Assembly (NCBI GenBank): GCA_021802225.1
Contig: JAKAAS010000030.1
Coordinates: 1 to 9,854, forward strand
Length of the DNA stretch: 9,854 nt
Direction of reading: 5' to 3'
From: Bacillota bacterium
GTDB taxonomy: Bacteria > Bacillota_E > Sulfobacillia > Sulfobacillales > Sulfobacillaceae
This document shows, piece by piece, positions 6,467 through 9,854 of this stretch (positions are counted from its first letter, which is position 1; each line of letters starts with the position of its first letter). The translations under genes were made by a program, and so were the position numbers. The notes beneath the pieces are model-generated. The model ran no database searches and was not told the DNA's origin. It saw only the letters and a list, made by a program, of their open reading frames with translations.

Positions 6467-7062
6467 TCAATGACCGCCCGTTTGAACAGCCACACCGTCA
6501 ATTCCGGGGCCCCGTGCCTTGTTGCCCTCCCCTGCGGGAGCCTCGTCCACCAGTGGCCTCGTAAAGTCCTGGAGCAACAGTTCGACCAACGACCATCCTC
6601 CGCTCTGTGCCAGCCCGAGAACGGCACGGAGGGTTGGAATTTGACCAGCCTTCCAATGATGTACGGTGTTGCCGTGAACATCAGCAGCCTGATGCACTAT
6701 CCGTGTCCCGCAGATATCCATCCACCTGAGAGACGTTCACCATGAGTCTTCCGACGTCGCCCGCAACCCGCACGTCGGCTGCAGAAGCCAGTGGAGCTTG
6801 ATTCTCCCCGAGCCAACCTCCACGCTGAGAGCAATACCCGGGTACCGCATGCGTCAAGAGCGGCCGAAACGACCGCCCGCAGTGAGGACAACGACTCCGC
6901 AGCACGGTTTGATGGATTAACACGCGCGGATAACACGAAAGCCTTAGAGCAGTGGTTGATACGTAGTGGCTTCAGCGGCGTTCCAATCCCTACGGCACGC
7001 CGGGCACACCGCAGTAAGGGGTCAAGCAAGTTGAAGTTATAGGGAGAGATAATGCCCTTCAA
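6467..7062 (-). pseudogene. Degenerate TniQ-like transposition protein
   Basis: Pieces of one protein can be read on the - strand in order but in different frames. First comes SPYNFNLLDPLLR (near 7010-7060), then VCPACRRDW (CPAC at 6995-7006). A third frame holds LIHQTVLRSRCPHCGRSF with CPHC at 6879-6890 and PGYCSQRGGWLGEN. A fourth piece, 6467-6721, reads ADVHGNTVHHWKAGQIPTLR and ends WSLVELLLQ. This order, Cys-pair zinc motifs followed by PGYCSxCGxWLG and a C-terminal helix-turn-helix, is that of TniQ/TnsD-like proteins, which direct Tn7- and Tn5053-type transposition. One zinc Cys is already lost (CSQRG where CSRCG is usual). At least three frame changes make it non-functional. No transposase or terminal repeats are visible nearby. 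Confidence 0.55.
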
Positions 7063-7071
7063 CGGGAGAAA

Positions 7072-7728
7072 GGCGGATCCTTAACCCGGCCTGCGGTGGA
7101 TGCCGCCAGCGATATCGACCTGGTCATGGCGGTAGAAACAAAAACGTGCGGTATCCAAATCCGAACATGGATTTGCCGCGACATCGAAATTCTATATGTG
7201 TCACTAGAGTCGCTCGCCGCACCTCGGCCCACGCGCAGTACGCTCCTCGGCGCCACGCTGCTCTACGATGCCCAAGACCGCTTGGCCCCGCTGGTTCGCC
7301 AGTGGGAGGCCCACTTCGCCGAGCGCCAAACACCCCCGGCCGAGCGGGAATACGGCCATCGGGAGATTGCTCATGCCCTGACGGTGATAGAGCACATAGC
7401 CGCATGCGCTCCGCGCGCACCCTCCTGTATGTCCGCAACGAGTGGGTACCCGGACGTCGCCGGACACCTGTTTGATTTGCATGCGACTGGCCGCCAGCGG
7501 CAGCTGACCCGTCTGGAAACCTGGTGTCCGGGCATCGTCACCGACTTAGAAGGATTGCTAGCGCCCCACCAGCCGAACGATGGATTCCCAACGCCGGCGT
7601 TCAACCGCTGGAAGAGGCCGTCATTTATGCGTGGCCGGTCCAATCGTGACGAACTGAGTCCGTGCGTTCTGGAGCGATTAGTTCTTCGCAAAAGCGCTTC
7701 CTGCACAATGAGTGTGTGCAGGGTCTAA
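7072..7728 (+). pseudogene. Nucleotidyltransferase-fold protein, start lost and frame-damaged
   Basis: The frame begins with GGSLTRPAVDAASDIDLVM (from 7072), matching the polymerase-beta-type nucleotidyltransferase signature GS-x(n)-D-h-D, with the DID triad at 7111-7119. It continues with RPTRSTLLGATLLYDAQDRL, REYGHREIAHALTVIEHIA and GHLFDLHATGRQRQLTRLE, typical of the helical domain of antibiotic-type and MNT-like enzymes. There is no ATG/GTG/TTG start upstream of the catalytic motif: the frame is open only back to a TAA at 7015, and the first usable start (GTG 7096) falls inside the motif. Between about 7409 and 7450 the neighbouring frame reads more protein-like (RTLLYVRNEWVP). After about 7598 another frame reads QPLEEAVIYAWPVQS and stops. 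This pattern suggests several indels. An active product is unlikely. Confidence 0.5.
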
Positions 7729-7855
7729 GCCCTAAACTCTCCCAGGGAGCTATCGTAAAGTCTAATCCGACCAACCCGCAGAATCAACGGGTTTGAATCG
7801 GGAATCCCATGCAGATTCGCCTCCGAATGCGCCTCTGCCGCCCCTAAGTTCGATA

Positions 7856-8188
7856 TCAAACGATTGGAATGGGCTTTAGGCCTGCCACGAAAATCTGAAT
7901 GCCGAGTCCAACGACGCCTACCATGACCGCCAGCACAAACGCAAGCTTCTGGTTCACAGGCGTCTGTCGAATGGAGGAATGTGAGCACGATTGCCGTTGC
8001 AGCGACACTACGATCGCGATCTCAATAGCTGTAACCAGGATACTGATGCTTCCGAGCGTCCATAATCGAGGGGTAGGGTCGAGAACCTGAGATGCGCCAT
8101 TGCGCAACCCGAACACCCATGAGGCCAGCGTAATCAATCCAGGAATGAACCAGTAGAATGGCCAAAGTGACGTTTTCCTAGTTAGCAT
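7856..8188 (-). CDS. Small three-helix membrane protein, unknown function
   Basis: A 110-residue protein with three hydrophobic segments at about residues 8-28 (LWPFYWFIPGLITLASWVFGL), 42-63 and 82-104. They are joined by a polar, Ser/Gln/Arg-rich loop (QRQSCSHSSIRQTPVNQK). The ATG at 8188 follows AAAGGAG with eight bases spacing, a good translation signal, and the frame is clean to its TGA. No family recognised. The charge pattern (MLTRK start, positive loop at 64-81) suggests the N-terminus and the second loop face the cytoplasm. It is isolated: its neighbours are the nucleotidyltransferase remnant (convergent) and a 450-bp degenerate stretch. Confidence 0.7.
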   Translation of the reverse strand: MLTRKTSLWPFYWFIPGLITLASWVFGLRNGASQVLDPTPRLWTLGSISILVTAIEIAIVVSLQRQSCSHSSIRQTPVNQKLAFVLAVMVGVVGLGIQIFVAGLKPIPIV

Positions 8189-8642
8189 GGGCAGCGCTCC
8201 TTTAGTTGGCTCGATGCATACTCTCTTGCCAGAGAACGCCCATCCCTGAGTCGCTTTCGCCCCCGAATCGTCATCATTAGATGCGTTAGGTACTCTTGTG
8301 TCGGCGCAGGGCTATGGCGCGTGTGGAGAAGGTGTCCGCAGAGCGCAATCGCGTGCCGAGGTCTGGGTGCCGTCTATCAATCACGCCCCAGGGCCGTTTT
8401 GGCTGCTTGCTCGTCTTCCCGATGCACAATGATTTCATACTTAGTCAGCCTTCGGATTCCTGTTTCCTAAACCGGTTTCCGCAGCAAGACTTGCTGCCCC
8501 CCAATAACGCATCAGCGGAATATTCGTTTCGTCACACCAAGCTCGTGATGCGCGTCCTGGCAGCCTCCTTTAACCATTCATTTCAATCATCATAGCGCGT
8601 TTCTCGTCAAATTTGTGATCGGCCGTTTTATGGGGCACGAAA
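8189..8642. other. Gene-free stretch with a possible HicB-like fragment
   Basis: No intact gene is supported. On the - strand a fragment near 8395-8450 reads LTKYEIIVHREDEQAA, then stops. This resembles the first strand of HicB antitoxins (KYEIIV followed by an acidic stretch) but is far too short to be sure. Around 8570-8578 the - strand has AAAGGAGG followed eight bases later by ACG rather than ATG, a ribosome site without a start codon. The rest shows no structure I can name. Confidence 0.25.
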
Positions 8643-8846
8643 TCAACCCTCATGCCGCAACTTTATTTTCTTGCATCCATGGAGTTTGGCCGCGCATTTG
8701 TTCTTAAGTGGCGTTCCCACATCGTCGGCCCGTTCCTCAAGACGCACTAGGGCCTTACCCACGATCGTCACCACGGCGTTGTCGAGTCCTTGATATTCTG
8801 TCAGAGCATCCGCATCGAACCGAACGTCGAACCGCTGATTACTCAT
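8643..8846 (-). pseudogene. RelE/ParE-type toxin, C-terminally truncated
   Basis: A 67-residue remnant of a RelE/ParE-superfamily toxin. In this superfamily RelE-type members cleave mRNA on the ribosome and ParE-type members inhibit gyrase. FDVRFDADALTEYQGLD, the VVTIVGKALVRLEERAD helix, PLKNK and AAKLHGCKKIKLR are typical of the N-terminal half of longer (~100-115 residue) toxins, where KLR is normally followed by a G-I-R-(I/V)-x-F-R strand. Here the frame reads RHEG and stops at TGA 8643-8645. The next codons in frame, TTT CGT GCC (FRA), may be a trace of the missing strand. The lost C-terminal half would carry the remaining core strands and catalytic side chains, so the toxin should be inactive. 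Its ATG overlaps the antitoxin frame's stop by ATGA. Confidence 0.65.
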
Positions 8847-9211
8847 TTTACCCGCGAGCGCTTAACCCGACGCCAAGGCACGGTACTTTCCGGATGGCTC
8901 TCCAGCCGCTCGATACGGGATTCGAGGACACTCGCTTCATATCGTTCTTCGAGCCCCAACAGCCGTTGGCACAATGTTTCGTGTTGGGCGTATCCCGATA
9001 GAACCGCATCTCACCAGCCGTTGTTCATGATAAGGACGGGCTTTTCTTTGGCATGCTTGCGGATCTCACTAAAATGCTTTACAACGTCAGACGACGTGAC
9101 CATCTGGGCCTGGATGAAGCTGGGCTTTTCCACCGTTGGTTCAGCCGCCTTTGCACCGTCTTTTCCACAGCTTGCCCCCGATCTCATCCTATTGCACATC
9201 CGATTACGCAC
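8843..9211 (-). pseudogene. Phd/YefM-type antitoxin with an internal stop codon
   Basis: The frame opens at GTG 9211 (other in-frame ATGs lie downstream, and the true start is uncertain). It reads SFIQAQMVTSSDVVKHFSE then IRKHAKEKPVLIMNNGW and stops at TGA 9011-9013. This is the N-terminal DNA-binding half of Phd/YefM antitoxins, where the sequence normally continues GR-x-(D)-AVL. Downstream of the stop the same frame continues DAVLSGYAQHETLCQRL then LGLEERYEASVLESRIERL, the expected toxin-binding helices, and ends at TGA 8843-8845, overlapping the toxin ATG. So a single nonsense position splits an otherwise complete ~120-codon antitoxin. The usual order antitoxin-toxin with a 4-bp overlap is preserved. 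Confidence 0.65.
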
Positions 9212-9213
9212 AA

Positions 9214-9233
9214 AATGTTACGTAGAATGTTAC
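9214..9233 (-). promoter_or_regulatory. Tandem GTAACATT repeats, probable operator of the toxin-antitoxin locus
   Basis: On the - strand GTAACATT occurs twice with a 12-bp period (complements of 9226-9233 and 9214-9221), immediately upstream of the antitoxin start. A -10-like TACAAT lies just before it (complement of 9234-9239), so the repeats would cover the transcription start, where autoregulating antitoxins commonly bind. A third copy, within TGTAACATT, lies upstream of the G1 peptidase. Confidence 0.4.
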
Positions 9234-9389
9234 ATTGTATGGGCCAGCATCCTATCCGTTGTCCGATAAAAATGCATTCCAGTTGGCCCTCTCGTGCAAA
9301 CGCAAGAGCGTTTCACGGCTCGCAATCCTCCTCTCGAACACAAAACGCCTTTTGCGGCTATAGTATGATAGGCAGGGGAGGGAAAGTCG

Positions 9390-9854
9390 GTGAATCGATC
9401 GATCCGATGGCTCATCACCGTCGGCGCCGCGGGGATTCTGATCGTCGGGGGCCGCATGGGTTGGCAAGATCACGTACAGGCGGTGACACGCCAGCATGCG
9501 GAACTCGCTCTCGCCCACGTTCCACCAGTGGGTGCGTACCCGTCTGGCCACGAGTACATGGGCCGCACCGATGGTCTTCAATGCCAAGTGATTGTATCGG
9601 TCGCCCCATTTCACACCATGGAAGACCCGACCATCGGCGCCACGGTAACGGGAACGTTCACCCTGACATACATCGGTCGAAGACCTGCGGCGATTACGTT
9701 CTACACGCTCGGCGGCCTCCCGTGGTCCGCCCATCCAAGCACACGCATACTCATCACCGCGCAGGGGAATCCCACCCCGATCTCGCCGAGCCCCGAGTTG
9801 CCAGTGACACAAGTCGGACCCCATCGATATCTCTATCAGATTGTCCATTGGCAT
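9390..9854 (+). CDS. Exported or membrane-anchored protein of unknown function, partial at window edge
   Basis: A + strand frame starting GTG at 9390 stays open for all 155 codons to the last base, so the C-terminus lies outside the window. GGGGAGGG ends seven bases before the GTG, an excellent ribosome site that fixes the start. The N-terminus (VNRSIRW, then LITVGAAGILIVGG) is a short positive stretch plus a hydrophobic segment at about residues 8-22, i.e. a signal peptide or membrane anchor. The rest is Thr/Pro-rich and strand-like (ATVTGTFTLTYIGRR, AAITFYTLGG), with a Pro/Ser run (NPTPISPSPELPV) near 130-142. This looks like a beta-rich extracytoplasmic domain. No family recognised. TATAGT at 9359-9364 could be a -10 box. 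It is divergent from the toxin-antitoxin remnant. Confidence 0.7.
   Translation, partial: MNRSIRWLITVGAAGILIVGGRMGWQDHVQAVTRQHAELALAHVPPVGAYPSGHEYMGRTDGLQCQVIVSVAPFHTMEDPTIGATVTGTFTLTYIGRRPAAITFYTLGGLPWSAHPSTRILITAQGNPTPISPSPELPVTQVGPHRYLYQIVHWH

Noticed and set aside
7771..7800. tRNA T-arm-like sequence (GGGTTTGAATC with AACCCG/CGGGTT inverted repeat)
   Set aside because: The flanking bases cannot form the required 5-bp T stem, and no anticodon or acceptor arm is present.
9252..9854. 200-codon - strand frame at the right edge
   Set aside because: Complement of the GTG-started + strand gene; Arg-rich shadow with no start inside the window.
1..9854. CRISPR array or terminal inverted repeats of an insertion sequence
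   Set aside because: No regularly spaced direct repeats of CRISPR length were seen, and no paired ends or target duplication could be found around the TniQ-like remnant.

Overview
This 9.85-kb window looks like chromosomal DNA of an acidophilic Firmicute, most like Sulfobacillus or Alicyclobacillus. The reasons are strong AGGAGG/GGGAGG-type ribosome binding sites, moderate-to-high GC content, a secreted G1-family (eqolisin) acid peptidase, and a caa3-type CtaG oxidase assembly factor. The taxon is an inference; no rRNA or tRNA is visible.

Left half (1-4470), intact genes: a ten-helix TDT-family anion/dicarboxylate-type transporter (+, 291-1376) converges on a DUF488 protein (-, 1460-1822). 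A DUF302 protein (-, 1928-2350) follows. Across a 406-bp regulatory gap it is divergent from a CtaG-like membrane protein (+, 2757-3587). CtaG converges on a secreted G1 peptidase (-, 3689-4465), with a good intrinsic terminator between them.

Middle and right (4470-9390), mixed intact and decayed genes: a probable ferritin-like gene with an in-frame stop (-), an intact universal stress protein (-), a small two-helix membrane protein (-), a TniQ-like transposition-protein remnant scattered over several frames (-), and a nucleotidyltransferase remnant without a start codon (+). These are followed by an intact three-helix membrane protein (-), a faint HicB-like scrap (-), and a RelE/ParE-Phd/YefM toxin-antitoxin pair in which both genes are broken (-). 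The density of nonsense codons and frame changes here, next to intact neighbours, suggests an old mobile or accessory segment being lost. Assembly or sequencing error is the main alternative.

Right edge: a GTG-started reading frame with an excellent ribosome binding site (+, from 9390) runs open off the end of the window. It encodes an unrecognised protein with an N-terminal membrane or signal segment.

Functional themes are respiration and copper-oxidase assembly (CtaG), stress (Usp), extracellular acid proteolysis (G1 peptidase) and anion transport (TDT). I saw no complete novel multi-gene system. The most informative features are the decay island, the repeated 8-bp element in front of the toxin-antitoxin locus, and the unknown exported protein at the edge.
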